Below, one piece after another: positions 44,583-53,964 of a DNA stretch of 64,000 nucleotides. Numbering within the stretch: the stretch's first letter is position 1; every line of letters begins with the position of its first letter. Both the position numbers and the translations under genes were made by a program. The notes beneath the pieces were generated by a model that was given only the letters and a program-made list of their open reading frames with translations, made no database searches and had not been told where the DNA came from. The stretch is from Polynucleobacter sinensis. Lineage in GTDB: Bacteria; Pseudomonadota; Gammaproteobacteria; Burkholderiales; Burkholderiaceae. The DNA lies in NCBI RefSeq assembly GCF_001595985.1, contig NZ_LOJJ01000018.1, forward strand, positions 248,001-312,000, written 5' to 3'.

Positions 44583-45356
44583 CTAGGCCAGCAATAGAAA
44601 TACTGCTGGCCTATTTTGTAGTGGGGTACATGCCGCTTCATTTGGATAACGCTTACGCCAGTCGGCAATAGACAGTGTTGTAATCGTTTCCGATTCCAGG
44701 CTTAAGTCCATTCCAATACATAGCATTGACTGTGGTGATAGCGCGCTCAGACAGGCCATCAACATTGCGGTATTGCGATAGGGCGTCTCAATCCAAATTT
44801 GCGTTTGCTGTAGCTTTCTAGATTCCGCCTCAAGCTGCTTGAGCTTGGCAATGCGGTCTTGCGCATCGTGTGGAATGTAGCCTTGAAACGCAAAGCGTTG
44901 CCCATTTAGTCCGCTCGCCATCAATCCCAGGAGAATCGAGCTTGGACCGACTAATGGTTTTACTTTTGCGCCAAGCTTATGGGCTGCTAGGACCAATTCT
45001 GCTCCAGGGTCGGCGACGCCAGGCACTCCAGCCTCAGACATCAAGCCCATATCATTGCCGGCTATTAAAGGTTTGAGTAAGTCTATTGGCTTGGCGGCGT
45101 CACCGTACTTGGCATTACGCGCAGCCCCACGCCATTCGCTCATTTGCATTTCTTGAATTGTGCAAGCCAGGGGTGAGACGCTATCGACCGCTTTTAGAAA
45201 TGCACGCGCGGTCTTGGCATCTTCAACAATCCAATAAATTAATTTAGCGGTCTGAGAAATGGTTTCACTAGGGAGCACCCAGGGTAATTGTTCTGCGCGC
45301 CCCTCGTCTCCCAAAGTGTTGGGTATTAAATAGAGGGTGCCTAATGTCTTACTCAT
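44583..45356 (-). CDS. RsmI-like SAM-dependent methyltransferase
   Basis: A tetrapyrrole-methylase fold enzyme of 257 residues. MSEAGVPGVADPGAELV, GPSSILLGLMASGLNG and FAFQGYIP are the family motifs shared with RsmI, which methylates C1402 of 16S rRNA. The N-terminus LYLIPNTLGDEGRAEQLP lacks the VATPIGNLxD pattern of true RsmI, so this is a paralogous group with unknown target. It begins 11 bases after maf. The last codons form one arm of the sppA terminator. Confidence 0.82.
   Translation of the reverse strand: MSKTLGTLYLIPNTLGDEGRAEQLPWVLPSETISQTAKLIYWIVEDAKTARAFLKAVDSVSPLACTIQEMQMSEWRGAARNAKYGDAAKPIDLLKPLIAGNDMGLMSEAGVPGVADPGAELVLAAHKLGAKVKPLVGPSSILLGLMASGLNGQRFAFQGYIPHDAQDRIAKLKQLEAESRKLQQTQIWIETPYRNTAMLMACLSALSPQSMLCIGMDLSLESETITTLSIADWRKRYPNEAACTPLQNRPAVFLLLA
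44584..44618 (+). terminator. Terminator of the rluC-sppA operon, inside the end of the RsmI-like gene
   Basis: TAGGCCAGCA (44584-44593) pairs with TGCTGGCCTA (44604-44613), a 10-base loop, then TTTT. The 5' arm includes the stop codon of the minus-strand gene. Confidence 0.85.
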
Positions 45357-45367
45357 AGTGTGATGAT

Positions 45368-45979
45368 TTATTTTTTTGGTGGAATATCAAAACCCGCGTC
45401 GCGTAGCAGGCCACTTAAGGCAATGAGTGGCAGACCAATCAGTGCAGTTGGATCATCGCTCTTAATCGCTTCTAGCAAGGAGATTCCCAGGCCTTCGGAT
45501 TTGGCGCTACCTGCGCAGTCGTAGGGCTCCTCGGCTAGAAGATAGGCTTCCAACGCTTCATCGGAGAGCTTGCGAAATTTCACTTCGGTGGGGACATTCA
45601 AAGTGGTTTGTAAATCTCCCCTCATCAAGCAAAGGGCAGTTTGGAATGTGACAGTTGCGCCGCGCATCAGTTGAAGTTGCGCTATGGCCCGCTCAAAATT
45701 ACCGGGCTTCCCAATAGCTGCCCCACAGAGATCGGCAACTTGATCGGAGCCAATAACCCATGCGTCAGGATGTTCTCTGGAAACGGCAGCAGCCTTTGCT
45801 TTTGCGAGTCGCAAAGCCAAATCAATGGTGCTCTCACCAGCTAATGGGGTTTCATCAACCTGAGGCGATACCACTGAAAATGGGATGCGCAGGCGCTCTA
45901 ATAGCTCTCGACGGTAGATTGAGGTGGATGCCAAAATTAGTTTTTTTGCGGAATTACTCATCACTGCTTGTGCCTTCAT
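45368..45979 (-). CDS. maf: Maf-family nucleoside triphosphate pyrophosphatase (YceF-like)
   Basis: A house-cleaning pyrophosphatase for modified nucleotides; YceF forms prefer 7-methyl-GTP. LASTSIYRRELLERLRIPF and SPQVDETPLAGE open the protein, VIGSDQVADL holds the catalytic Asp, and KSEGLGISLLEAIKSDDPTA closes it. The start could be the ATG at 45979 or MSNSAKK at 45961. It diverges from yceD with 13 bases between, the usual maf-yceD-rpmF setting. Confidence 0.92.
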   Translation of the reverse strand: MKAQAVMSNSAKKLILASTSIYRRELLERLRIPFSVVSPQVDETPLAGESTIDLALRLAKAKAAAVSREHPDAWVIGSDQVADLCGAAIGKPGNFERAIAQLQLMRGATVTFQTALCLMRGDLQTTLNVPTEVKFRKLSDEALEAYLLAEEPYDCAGSAKSEGLGISLLEAIKSDDPTALIGLPLIALSGLLRDAGFDIPPKK

Positions 45980-45992
45980 TTAGACTGATGTC

Positions 45993-46574
45993 ATGAATCG
46001 TAATCAAGTTTTACCTCAAGTCGAGCTCTCTGCTGATCCCAGTGCTTTGCGCCGGGTCGATTTTTGTGCCCCGCAGTCTTACCGAGGCAATGGCTTTCTG
46101 GACGTCCCAGCCTTGCCTAGAGTGGCTCAAGAGGCGTCTAGCGTTGAGTCGGGAGATGGTTTTGACTGGCAGATTGAGACTCACTTTACCCAATCCCCGG
46201 GATCAGAGCCCCGTCAAATACTCCAATTGGGTCTAAAAGGGCGTATTCACCTGGTATGCCAGCGCTGCCTTCAAGACTGTCCTTTGGATTTGGCTGAAGA
46301 GCGCCAATTTGTCATTGTGGCCAGCGAGGCTGAGGCTGACGCTTTCCCCATGGAGGATGATCAGCAAGAGCCTTTAGTCGCTAGCCAGCATTTTGATCTG
46401 CTAGAGCTAATTGAGGATGAAATTTTGCTTTCTCTTCCCTTAATTCCGAAGCATCCAGAGGGCACCTGTAAAGCTCACAGATCCTCATTTGGAGAGTCTG
46501 GAGCAGGTTCTGATGAGCTTGAAAAGCCTGAAAATCCCTTTAACATATTGAAAAATATGAAGAAAAATTCATAA
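45993..46574 (+). CDS. yceD: YceD-family (DUF177) protein
   Basis: A protein linked to 23S rRNA accumulation, typically encoded just before rpmF. The central LVCQRCLQDCPLDL holds the conserved CxxC. The rest is acidic, with IEDEILLSLPLIPKHP before the end. The length of 193 is slightly over the usual 170-180. The molecular role is not settled in the literature I know. Confidence 0.88.
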   Translation: MNRNQVLPQVELSADPSALRRVDFCAPQSYRGNGFLDVPALPRVAQEASSVESGDGFDWQIETHFTQSPGSEPRQILQLGLKGRIHLVCQRCLQDCPLDLAEERQFVIVASEAEADAFPMEDDQQEPLVASQHFDLLELIEDEILLSLPLIPKHPEGTCKAHRSSFGESGAGSDELEKPENPFNILKNMKKNS

Positions 46575-46630
46575 GTCAACTGTATTGAGTCAGTTCATTC
46601 GCTGTTTCAATTAACAACAAATCAAGCATT

Positions 46631-46655
46631 TAGGGGATTTTCCATGCTAGAATAT
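46631..46655 (+). promoter_or_regulatory. Candidate rpmF promoter
   Basis: TAGGGGATTTTC (46631-46642) followed 5 bases later by TAGAATAT (46648-46655). The same pair of blocks stands before rpsP. TAGAAT would place the start near 46660 and a short leader containing AGGAG. Confidence 0.45.
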
Positions 46656-46676
46656 CGCCTTGCTTAGGAGTTCAAT

Positions 46677-46856
46677 ATGGCCGTCCAACAGAATAAAAAA
46701 TCACCTTCCAAACGTGGCATGCATCGTGCGCACGACTTTTTGACCGCACCTGCTACGGCTGTTGAAGCCACAACTGGTGAGGCCCATTTGCGCCACCACA
46801 TTTCACCAAACGGCTACTATCGTGGTCGTAAAGTTGTTAAAACCAAAAACGACTAA
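46677..46856 (+). CDS. rpmF: 50S ribosomal protein L32
   Basis: A 59-residue large-subunit protein. The sequence begins [20 protein letters not shown] and ends RKVVKTKND, with [19 protein letters not shown] between, all typical of L32. The zinc-binding cysteines seen in some bacteria are absent. AGGAG lies 7 bases before the ATG. It is followed by an intrinsic terminator, yet plsX and the fab cluster continue in the same direction. Confidence 0.97.
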   Translation: MAVQQNKKSPSKRGMHRAHDFLTAPATAVEATTGEAHLRHHISPNGYYRGRKVVKTKND

Positions 46857-46877
46857 TTTTTTAGTCTGAAAAGATAG

Positions 46878-46905
46878 AAGCGGCTCCAATAAAAGCCGCT
46901 TTTTT
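46878..46905 (+). terminator. Terminator after rpmF
   Basis: AAGCGGCT (46878-46885), 8-base loop, AGCCGCTT (46894-46901), then Ts. It may be leaky, since plsX follows after about 35 bases. Confidence 0.85.
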
Positions 46906-46940
46906 CTTGGATAAAACCACTTGCAGCATTACATGATTTT

Positions 46941-47951
46941 ATGAGCGTCACTCTTGCTATCGATGCCATGGGCGGAGATCACGGAGTAGTTGTTACGGTC
47001 CCGGCTTGTTGCGACTTCCTTGAAAAACATGTAGATGTGAAGATTGCCTTAGTTGGTGATCCGCAATTACTCAAGCAGACCTTGAGTAAATTCCCAAAGG
47101 CGCCTAGTGAGCGTATTCAAATTATCCCGGCTAGTGAAGTTGTCTTGATGGATGACCCCATAGAGATTGCGCTTCGTCGGAAAAAAGATTCTTCAATGCG
47201 CGTTGCTATCGAACAGGTTAAAGAGGGTGCGGCTGATGCCATCATCTCTTCTGGCAATACAGGTGCTTTGATGGCTATTTCACGTTATGTCCTGAAAACC
47301 CTCGAAGGAGTTGACCGTCCTGCAATAGCTACCGCTATCCCCAATGAAAAAGGGCGTGGAACTACTATGCTTGATCTGGGTGCTAACGCAGATTGTGAGC
47401 CTATGCACTTACTGCAGTTTGCGCAAATGGCAAACGTCATGGTTCAAGTAGTAGATGGCACCAAGAATCCTTCTATCGGTCTTTTAAATATTGGTGAGGA
47501 AGTGATTAAGGGTAATGAAGTGGTCAAGCAGACTAGTGAGCTACTACGTCAATCTAACTTAAACTTTTATGGCAACGTAGAAGGTAATGATATTTTCAAA
47601 GGCACGACTGATATCGTTGTCTGTGACGGCTTTGTGGGTAACGTCGTTTTGAAGGCGAGTGAGGGTTTGGCCAAAATGATGAGCGGGATGATTCGTGAAG
47701 AATTCAATCGCTCGTGGTTGACCAAGTTAATGGCAATCTGCGCCATGGTTCCTTTGTTACGAGTTCGCAAACGCGTTGATCATCGTCGTTATAACGGGGC
47801 GGTACTGTTGGGATTACGTGGCTGCGTCATTAAGAGTCATGGCTCTGCAGATCGTTTCGCATTTGGTTTTGCGCTTGAACGCGCGTATGAGGCGGCAAAG
47901 AATCGCATGGTGGAGCGCATAGGCCAGGCTTTTGTGGTGGAGACAAAATAA
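46941..47951 (+). CDS. plsX: Phosphate acyltransferase PlsX
   Basis: Converts acyl-ACP to acyl-phosphate, the donor for PlsY in phospholipid synthesis. [11 protein letters not shown] opens the protein, [10 protein letters not shown] and [12 protein letters not shown] are the central motifs, and [18 protein letters not shown] lies later. The 336 residues are standard. No Shine-Dalgarno sequence is visible, and the gene begins about 35 bases after the rpmF terminator, so leaderless translation or terminator readthrough is possible. Confidence 0.95.
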   Translation: MSVTLAIDAMGGDHGVVVTVPACCDFLEKHVDVKIALVGDPQLLKQTLSKFPKAPSERIQIIPASEVVLMDDPIEIALRRKKDSSMRVAIEQVKEGAADAIISSGNTGALMAISRYVLKTLEGVDRPAIATAIPNEKGRGTTMLDLGANADCEPMHLLQFAQMANVMVQVVDGTKNPSIGLLNIGEEVIKGNEVVKQTSELLRQSNLNFYGNVEGNDIFKGTTDIVVCDGFVGNVVLKASEGLAKMMSGMIREEFNRSWLTKLMAICAMVPLLRVRKRVDHRRYNGAVLLGLRGCVIKSHGSADRFAFGFALERAYEAAKNRMVERIGQAFVVETK

Positions 47952-47953
47952 CA

Positions 47954-48940
47954 ATGACTACATATTCACGGGTTGCAGGTACTGGAAGCTACCTTCCGGA
48001 GTTGCGTTTAACCAATCAAGATCTTGTGGAGCGTTTGGCGAAGATTGGCCTAGAGACGAGCGATGAATGGATCGTGACACGCAGTGGTATTTCCGCCCGT
48101 CATTTTGCCGCAGACAATGAATTAACAAGCGATTTAGCAGTCAATGCCGCTAAGGCAGCATTGACTAGTGCTGGTTGCACATCCGAAGATCTCGATCTGA
48201 TTATTTTGGCAACCTCTACGCCAGATCATTTGGGCGGCTTTCCAAGTACTGCTTGCGTCGTGCAAGATAAATTAGGTGCACATACCAATTGCGCAGCATT
48301 TGATGTGCAAGCAGTGTGCGCAGGTTTTACTTATGCTCTGGCGATTGCGGATGCATTTATTCGTTCGGGAACCTATAAAAAAGTATTGGTGATCGGTGCG
48401 GAAACATTTTCTCGGATTCTCAACTTCGAAGATCGCACGACTTCCGTATTGTTTGGAGATGGTGCTGGTGCGGTAGTCCTTGAGGCCTCTCAAGAGCCGG
48501 GTATTCTGGCTACTGCATTGCATGCCGATGGCAGTCAGCGCGACATTCTGTGCGTACCAGGTCGCAGTGGTCATGGTCAAGTTCATGGCTCTCCATTTAT
48601 GACAATGGATGGCCAAGCGGTATTTAAGTTGGCAGTGAAAGTGCTTGAGCAAGTGGCTCATGAGGCCTTAGATAAAGCCAATCTCACACCAGATCAAGTT
48701 GACTGGCTGGTTCCACATCAAGCCAATATTCGTATTATGGAGAGTACTGCTCGTAAGATGGGTATGTCGATGGATAAAGTGATTGTGACTGTGCATGAGC
48801 ATGGCAATACTTCTGCAGCATCGATTCCTTTAGCGCTTGATGCTGGTGTGCGTTCCGGTCAAATTCAGCGTGGCCAACATTTGTTACTAGAAGGTGTTGG
48901 TGGCGGATTTGCCTGGGGCGCTGTCGCAATTAAGTATTGA
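47954..48940 (+). CDS. fabH: 3-oxoacyl-ACP synthase III
   Basis: Starts fatty acid synthesis by condensing acetyl-CoA with malonyl-ACP. The catalytic triad is visible as Cys in [13 protein letters not shown], His in [12 protein letters not shown] and Asn in [12 protein letters not shown]. The length of 328 is standard. It starts 2 bases after plsX, in the plsX-fabH-fabD-fabG-acpP-fabF order common in proteobacteria. Confidence 0.97.
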   Translation: MTTYSRVAGTGSYLPELRLTNQDLVERLAKIGLETSDEWIVTRSGISARHFAADNELTSDLAVNAAKAALTSAGCTSEDLDLIILATSTPDHLGGFPSTACVVQDKLGAHTNCAAFDVQAVCAGFTYALAIADAFIRSGTYKKVLVIGAETFSRILNFEDRTTSVLFGDGAGAVVLEASQEPGILATALHADGSQRDILCVPGRSGHGQVHGSPFMTMDGQAVFKLAVKVLEQVAHEALDKANLTPDQVDWLVPHQANIRIMESTARKMGMSMDKVIVTVHEHGNTSAASIPLALDAGVRSGQIQRGQHLLLEGVGGGFAWGAVAIKY

Positions 48941-48995
48941 GACAACGGTATTTGGGCAAACGTATTTAATTAACTATTATTCAGCGAATATTTCT

Positions 48996-49931
48996 ATGAC
49001 ATTTGCATTTGTATTTCCAGGACAGGGTTCCCAATCTGTAGGGATGCTCAACTCTATCGCGGATCGCCCTGAAGTGCGCGCGACATTGCAAGAGGCTTCC
49101 GAAGCCTTAGGTGAAGATGTTGCAAAGCTGATTGCTGAAGGTCCTGCAGAGGCGCTTGCCCTCACAACGAATACTCAACCAGTGATGTTGACGGCTGCTA
49201 TTGCGTTTTATCGTACTTGGTTAGCTGCTGGTGGTGCCGTTCCTAAAGTGGTTGCTGGACATAGTCTTGGCGAGTACTCTGCTTTAGTTGCTGCTGACGT
49301 TCTTTCTTTTAAAGATGCTGTGCCTTTGGTGCGTTTTCGTGCAGAAGCGATGCAGACTGCTGTGCCAGTCGGCACAGGGGGGATGGCTGCCATCTTGGGT
49401 TTAGATGACGCCACTGTAAAAACGGTATGTGCCGAAGCAGCTACTGCTTCAGGCGGTGTTGTTGAGGCGGTGAACTTTAATGCCCCTGGGCAGGTGGTGA
49501 TTGCTGGTGGTAGCGATGCAGTTGCCAAAGCCTGTGAATTACTCAAAGCGGCTGGTGCAAAGCGTGCTTTGCCATTGCCAGTGTCGGCTCCTTTCCATTC
49601 GTCTTTGTTGCAGCCTGCTTCTGAAAAGTTAAAGGCCTACCTAGCGAATATCGAATTTAAGGCCCCAAGCATCTCCGTGATTAACAACGTCGATGTAGAG
49701 ATTCTTAACGATCCAGCTGCCATTAAAGACGCCTTAGTGCGTCAAGCCGCTAAACCAGTGCGTTGGCAGGAAACCATTAATGCAATGGCTCAGCAGGGTA
49801 TCACTCAGGTTGTAGAGTGTGGCCCAGGCAAAGTATTGGCGGGACTAACTAAGCGCATCAATGAGAATGTTGTTGGCATTCCTGTTTTTGATGAAGCCAG
49901 CCTCACTGAAGCTCTGGCTACAGTGAAGTAA
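48996..49931 (+). CDS. fabD: Malonyl-CoA:ACP transacylase
   Basis: Loads malonate onto ACP. FVFPGQGSQSVGML opens the protein, the nucleophilic Ser is in VAGHSLGEYSALVAA, and the catalytic His is in SAPFHSSLL. The start is the ATG at 48996 (MTFAFVFPGQGS); the open frame extends 34 codons into fabH, but that part is not protein-like. This gives 311 residues, the family norm. Confidence 0.96.
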   Translation: MTFAFVFPGQGSQSVGMLNSIADRPEVRATLQEASEALGEDVAKLIAEGPAEALALTTNTQPVMLTAAIAFYRTWLAAGGAVPKVVAGHSLGEYSALVAADVLSFKDAVPLVRFRAEAMQTAVPVGTGGMAAILGLDDATVKTVCAEAATASGGVVEAVNFNAPGQVVIAGGSDAVAKACELLKAAGAKRALPLPVSAPFHSSLLQPASEKLKAYLANIEFKAPSISVINNVDVEILNDPAAIKDALVRQAAKPVRWQETINAMAQQGITQVVECGPGKVLAGLTKRINENVVGIPVFDEASLTEALATVK

Positions 49932-49985
49932 AAAAGAATTTAGAAATAATTCAGAACCCAATATAAGAAACAAGGGAAGACAAAT

Positions 49986-50729
49986 ATGAATCTCGACTTA
50001 AGTGGACAAATTGCATTAGTTACTGGCGCATCGCGCGGCATTGGTCAGGCCATTGCGGAAGAGTTGGTGAAATGTGGTGCCAAAGTGATTGGCACTGCCA
50101 CTTCTGAAGATGGTGCCAAAGCAATCAATGCGCGTTTGCAAGCGACCGGCGGGCGTGGCGCAGTTTTAAATGTGACCGATCCAAAAGCATGCGAAGACAT
50201 GATTGATGTAATCGTAAAAGATTTTGGCGGTATCAATATTTTGGTCAACAACGCTGGCATCACACGCGATAACTTAGCAATGCGCATGAAAACCGATGAA
50301 TGGACAGATGTTATTGATACCAATTTAAGTGCAGTTTTTCGCCTATCTCAGGCGGTAATGCGTCCTATGATGAAGGCACGTGCTGGTCGCATCATCAATA
50401 TCACTTCCATTGTCGGGCACATGGGTAATCCCGGTCAGGCGAACTACGCCGCCGCAAAAGCAGGGGTTTCTGGTATGACTCGCGCCTTGGCGCGTGAAAT
50501 TGGTAGCCGTAATATCACCGTTAATTGCGTAGCCCCTGGCTTTATTGATACTGATATGACCCGCGCTTTGAGTGAAGAGCAGCAAAACGCCCTAAAAGTG
50601 AATATCCCCCTGGCACGCCTCGGCAGCCCTGAGGATGTTGCCCAGGCAGTGGCATTTTTAGCCTCTCCAGCCGCTGGATACATTACTGGTAATACCTTAC
50701 ATGTCAATGGCGGACTATATTTAGCCTAA
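49986..50729 (+). CDS. fabG: 3-oxoacyl-ACP reductase
   Basis: An NADPH-dependent short-chain dehydrogenase that reduces 3-oxoacyl-ACP. VTGASRGIGQAIAEEL is the cofactor motif, LVNNAGITRDNLAMRM and the YAAAKAG catalytic Tyr/Lys pair are present, and the end ITGNTLHVNGGLYLA is typical. The length of 247 is standard. AGGGAAG supplies the ribosome site. A hairpin and the acpP promoter candidate follow. Confidence 0.97.
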   Translation: MNLDLSGQIALVTGASRGIGQAIAEELVKCGAKVIGTATSEDGAKAINARLQATGGRGAVLNVTDPKACEDMIDVIVKDFGGINILVNNAGITRDNLAMRMKTDEWTDVIDTNLSAVFRLSQAVMRPMMKARAGRIINITSIVGHMGNPGQANYAAAKAGVSGMTRALAREIGSRNITVNCVAPGFIDTDMTRALSEEQQNALKVNIPLARLGSPEDVAQAVAFLASPAAGYITGNTLHVNGGLYLA

Positions 50730-50754
50730 AAATACAGCGGGATTTGGTCATTTT

Positions 50755-50794
50755 TTGGCGGATTTGCTAATTCAGTCCGCCAAGCTGATAAAAT
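50755..50794 (+). promoter_or_regulatory. Inverted repeat with candidate acpP promoter
   Basis: TTGGCGGA (50755-50762) and TCCGCCAA (50776-50783) form perfect 8-base arms. TTGCTA in the loop (50764-50769) with GATAAA (50787-50792) 17 bases later resembles a -35/-10 pair. It lies about 38 bases before the acpP start. Confidence 0.45.
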
Positions 50795-50831
50795 CCCTTT
50801 CATCGTTTTTTTACAACCCTTGGGGGACTTA

Positions 50832-51071
50832 ATGGATAACATCGAACAACGCGTTAAGAAGATCGTCGCTGAGCAATTGGGCGTCGCAGAAGCAGAGATC
50901 AAGAATGAATCTTCTTTTGTGAATGACTTGGGCGCAGACTCTCTTGACACTGTTGAGCTCGTAATGGCTTTGGAAGATGAATTCGGCATCGAAATTCCTG
51001 ATGAGGAAGCTGAAAAAATCACTACTGTTCAGCTCGCGATCGATTTTGCTAAATCTAAAGCCCAGGGTTAA
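50832..51071 (+). CDS. acpP: Acyl carrier protein
   Basis: A 79-residue acidic carrier. Ser37 in [10 protein letters not shown] is the phosphopantetheine site, which AcpS (59863) would load. The start is the ATG at 50832 ([10 protein letters not shown]), with GGGGGA just upstream; the in-frame TTG at 50820 is rejected. It lies between fabG and fabF. A local promoter candidate upstream fits its need for high expression. Confidence 0.97.
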   Translation: MDNIEQRVKKIVAEQLGVAEAEIKNESSFVNDLGADSLDTVELVMALEDEFGIEIPDEEAEKITTVQLAIDFAKSKAQG

Positions 51072-51099
51072 TTCCCTAGCTTAGTTAACAGCTATTATT

Positions 51100-52347
51100 G
51101 TGTCAGCATCAAATGGCCGTCGCCGGGTTGTCGTTACCGGCTTAGGTCTCATTTCACCTGTTGGTAATTCTGTTGATGTAGCCTGGTCTAATTTGCTTGC
51201 GGGCAAATCAGGTGTCGCTACCATCACGAAGTTCGACCATGCTCCACTGAGCGTGCATTTCGCTGGTGAGGTGAAGGATTTCAATGTTGAGGAATACGTT
51301 TCTGCTAAAGAGGCGCGCCATATGGATACTTTTATCCATTACGGTATTGCCGCTGGTACGCAAGCGATTCGCGATAGCGGTCTGCAAGTAACTGAAGAGA
51401 ACGCAGAGCGCATTGGCGTCATGGTTGGCTCTGGCATTGGTGGTTTGCCAATGATCGAAGAGACTGGCGCTGAGTTGTTGGCTCGTGGCCCACGTCGTAT
51501 CTCCCCATTCTTTGTTCCAGGCTCAATCATTAATATGATTTCTGGTCATCTCAGTATTTTGTTTGGTCTGAAAGGACCAAACGTTGCTGCAGTGACTGCC
51601 TGCACAACTGGCTTGCACAGCATTGGATTGGCTGCGCGCTTAATTCAATACGGTGATGCAGATGTGATGGTGGCTGGTGGTGCCGAGTCAACGATTTCCG
51701 CATTGGGTGTTGGTGGTTTCGCATCAGCCCGTGCACTATCTACCCGCAATGATGATCCTGCAACGGCTTCACGTCCTTGGGATAGGGACCGTGATGGTTT
51801 TGTTCTCGGTGAGGGTGCTGGCGTCGTTGTCTTGGAAGAGTATGAGCATGCCAAGGCGCGTGGCGCAAAGATTTATTGCGAACTCTTAGGTTTTGGTATG
51901 AGTGGCGATGCGTATCACATGACTGCGCCAAACATGGATGGTCCGCGCCGTTGCATGGTGAATGCTATGCGTGATGCTGGCTTAAATCCTGATCAGATTC
52001 AATACATTAATGCCCACGGTACCTCTACACCCTTGGGTGACAAGAATGAGACTGGTGCGATTAAAGCTGCCCTTGGCGATCATGCCAAAAAAACGCTCAT
52101 CAACTCCACTAAGTCGATGACTGGCCACCTGTTAGGTGGAGCCGGCGGCTTGGAATCTGTCTTCACTATTCTGGCTCTTCATAATCAGAAATCTCCGCCA
52201 ACGATCAATATCTTTAATCAAGATCCTGAGTGTGACTTGGACTACTGCGCCAATACTGCTCGAGATGTGAAGATTGATCATGCCGTTAAAAACAACTTTG
52301 GCTTTGGGGGTACTAACGGTACCTTGATTTTTGGCAAACTGACCTAA
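51100..52347 (+). CDS. fabF: 3-oxoacyl-ACP synthase II
   Basis: An elongating condensing enzyme that joins malonyl-ACP to acyl-[19 protein letters not shown] opens the protein, the catalytic Cys is in [12 protein letters not shown], and the two His are in [11 protein letters not shown] and [11 protein letters not shown]. It starts with GTG at 51100 and has 415 residues. The last gene of the fatty-acid cluster, followed by the DegP-type protease. Confidence 0.97.
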   Translation: MSASNGRRRVVVTGLGLISPVGNSVDVAWSNLLAGKSGVATITKFDHAPLSVHFAGEVKDFNVEEYVSAKEARHMDTFIHYGIAAGTQAIRDSGLQVTEENAERIGVMVGSGIGGLPMIEETGAELLARGPRRISPFFVPGSIINMISGHLSILFGLKGPNVAAVTACTTGLHSIGLAARLIQYGDADVMVAGGAESTISALGVGGFASARALSTRNDDPATASRPWDRDRDGFVLGEGAGVVVLEEYEHAKARGAKIYCELLGFGMSGDAYHMTAPNMDGPRRCMVNAMRDAGLNPDQIQYINAHGTSTPLGDKNETGAIKAALGDHAKKTLINSTKSMTGHLLGGAGGLESVFTILALHNQKSPPTINIFNQDPECDLDYCANTARDVKIDHAVKNNFGFGGTNGTLIFGKLT

Positions 52348-52409
52348 TATTCTCTGTAAGCCTTTTCCTAATCTTTTTATTGGTTTTTACCAAGTAGGTC
52401 TATAGCAAT

Positions 52410-53858
52410 ATGAAAAAGTACTTTATTGCGCTCTTGACTATCTTTAGTCTGGGGCAATTTGCATTTATCCCATTTGCATCTGCGCAAACCCCACGCGTAT
52501 CCATTCCAGATTTTGCTGATTTGGTTGAGCGCGCCAGCCCAGCGGTTGTGAATATTCGAACCACGGAAAAAGTGATGGTTCAGCAATCTCAAGGGGGCAT
52601 CCCTGGAATGCCTGAAGATCAGGCGGAGTTCTTCCGACGTTTCTTTGGGGTTCCTATTCCCGGCTTGCCTGGCACGCCAAAGCAAGCGCAACCAAATTCA
52701 GGAAAACCACAAGAGGCTGATCGTGGCGTGGGTTCAGGCTTCATTATTGACTCTAATGGTTTAATTTTGACAAATGCCCACGTTGTAGAGGGCGCCAATA
52801 CGATTTATGTCACATTGACTGATAAGCGTGAGTACAAGGCCAAGTTGCTCGGCATGGATAAGCGCACCGATGTAGCGGTTGTGAAGATTGATGCTCGTGA
52901 TTTACCCAGACTGCCATTGGGCGATTCTTCTCGGGTAAGGGTAGGAGAGTGGGTTCTTGCAATTGGCTCTCCATTTGGACTCGAAAATACGGTGACTGCC
53001 GGAATTGTCTCCGCTAAGAGTCGCGATACTGGTGACTACTTGCCATTCATTCAGACTGATGTAGCGGTAAATCCAGGTAACTCTGGGGGCCCTTTACTCA
53101 ATACTGCTGGTCAAGTTATCGGCATTAATTCTCAAATCTTTAGTCGCTCCGGCGGCTACATGGGAATCTCGTTTGCTATTCCGATTGATGAGGCGATGCG
53201 TGTTGCTGATCAGTTACGCACTAACGGCAGGATGACGCGCGGCCGTATCGGTGTTGCTTTAGGCGAGATGACTAAAGAGATTGCTGAGAGTTTAGGTCTT
53301 GGCAAGCCGCGTGGCGCTTATGTGCGAAATGTTGAGCCTGGTGGCCCTGCGGCTGCCGGCGGAGTCGAATCGGGTGATGTGATTTTGAGCTTTAATGGGC
53401 GCGATATTGCCAAATCTACCGATTTACCAAGGGCTGTTGGCGATACCAAGCCGGGAACTAGTGCAAGTCTTCAAGTTTGGCGTAAGGGTGCCACAAAGGA
53501 TTTGATGGTTACAGTGGCTGATACGGAGTCTGGTCAAGCGGTAGCTAAGAAATCAGATAGCTCCGGCTCTAGTGGTGGGAATGTCAATTCCCTGGGCGTG
53601 GCTGTTTCAGAGCTTTCCGATAGCAAGAGGCGGGATTTAAACATCCGTGGTGGCGTTGAGGTTACCGCTCTTGGTGAGGGCCCTCTGGGGCGTGCTGGAG
53701 TACGCCCTGGGGATGTAATTATTCGGGTTGCCGATACTGATATCAGTGGTGTAAAGCAGTTTGAGGGCCTGGTTAAGGGCTTGGAGGCCAATAAGACGGT
53801 TCCAGTATTTGTTCGCCGGGCTGATAGCACCATGGTGATTCCCGTAAGGCCAAAATAG
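52410..53858 (+). CDS. Periplasmic DegP/MucD-type serine protease
   Basis: A HtrA-family protease and chaperone for misfolded envelope proteins. A signal peptide is at about 1-26 (FASAQ). The catalytic triad is His in TNAHVVEG, Asp in KRTDVAVVK and Ser in NPGNSGGPLL. Two PDZ domains lie at about 285-370 and 395-475, joined by a Ser/Gly-rich linker. The length of 482 matches MucD/DegQ better than the longer DegP. It is followed by a hairpin terminator at 53857. Confidence 0.93.
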   Translation: MKKYFIALLTIFSLGQFAFIPFASAQTPRVSIPDFADLVERASPAVVNIRTTEKVMVQQSQGGIPGMPEDQAEFFRRFFGVPIPGLPGTPKQAQPNSGKPQEADRGVGSGFIIDSNGLILTNAHVVEGANTIYVTLTDKREYKAKLLGMDKRTDVAVVKIDARDLPRLPLGDSSRVRVGEWVLAIGSPFGLENTVTAGIVSAKSRDTGDYLPFIQTDVAVNPGNSGGPLLNTAGQVIGINSQIFSRSGGYMGISFAIPIDEAMRVADQLRTNGRMTRGRIGVALGEMTKEIAESLGLGKPRGAYVRNVEPGGPAAAGGVESGDVILSFNGRDIAKSTDLPRAVGDTKPGTSASLQVWRKGATKDLMVTVADTESGQAVAKKSDSSGSSGGNVNSLGVAVSELSDSKRRDLNIRGGVEVTALGEGPLGRAGVRPGDVIIRVADTDISGVKQFEGLVKGLEANKTVPVFVRRADSTMVIPVRPK

Positions 53859-53880
53859 TTAAAAACCTCGGTTTTTAACT
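53857..53880 (+). terminator. Terminator after the DegP-like gene
   Basis: AGTTAAAAACC (53857-53867) and GGTTTTTAACT (53870-53880) are perfect 11-base arms with a 2-base centre. The T-run is inside the 3' arm. It overlaps the last base pair of the stop codon region. Confidence 0.7.
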
Positions 53881-53893
53881 AGAAAAAAAGGGT

Positions 53894-53964
53894 TTGGCGC
53901 TCTTTGGGCGCCACCCATTACAATCGCTTTAAGACGACTTTTTGCAGCGCATCATTGTGGTGCG
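53894..53964 (+). promoter_or_regulatory. Structured lepA leader with candidate promoter
   Basis: TGGCGC (53895-53900) pairs with GCGCCA (53908-53913). A TACAAT -10 (53919-53924) follows with a weak, 19-base-spaced TTGGCG -35. CGCATCA (53948-53954) pairs with TGGTGCG (53958-53964) in the presumed leader. Confidence 0.35.

Noticed and set aside
48894..48995. 34-codon N-terminal extension of FabD
   Set aside because: It runs through the fabH end; the family begins at the FVFPGQGS segment just after the ATG at 48996.
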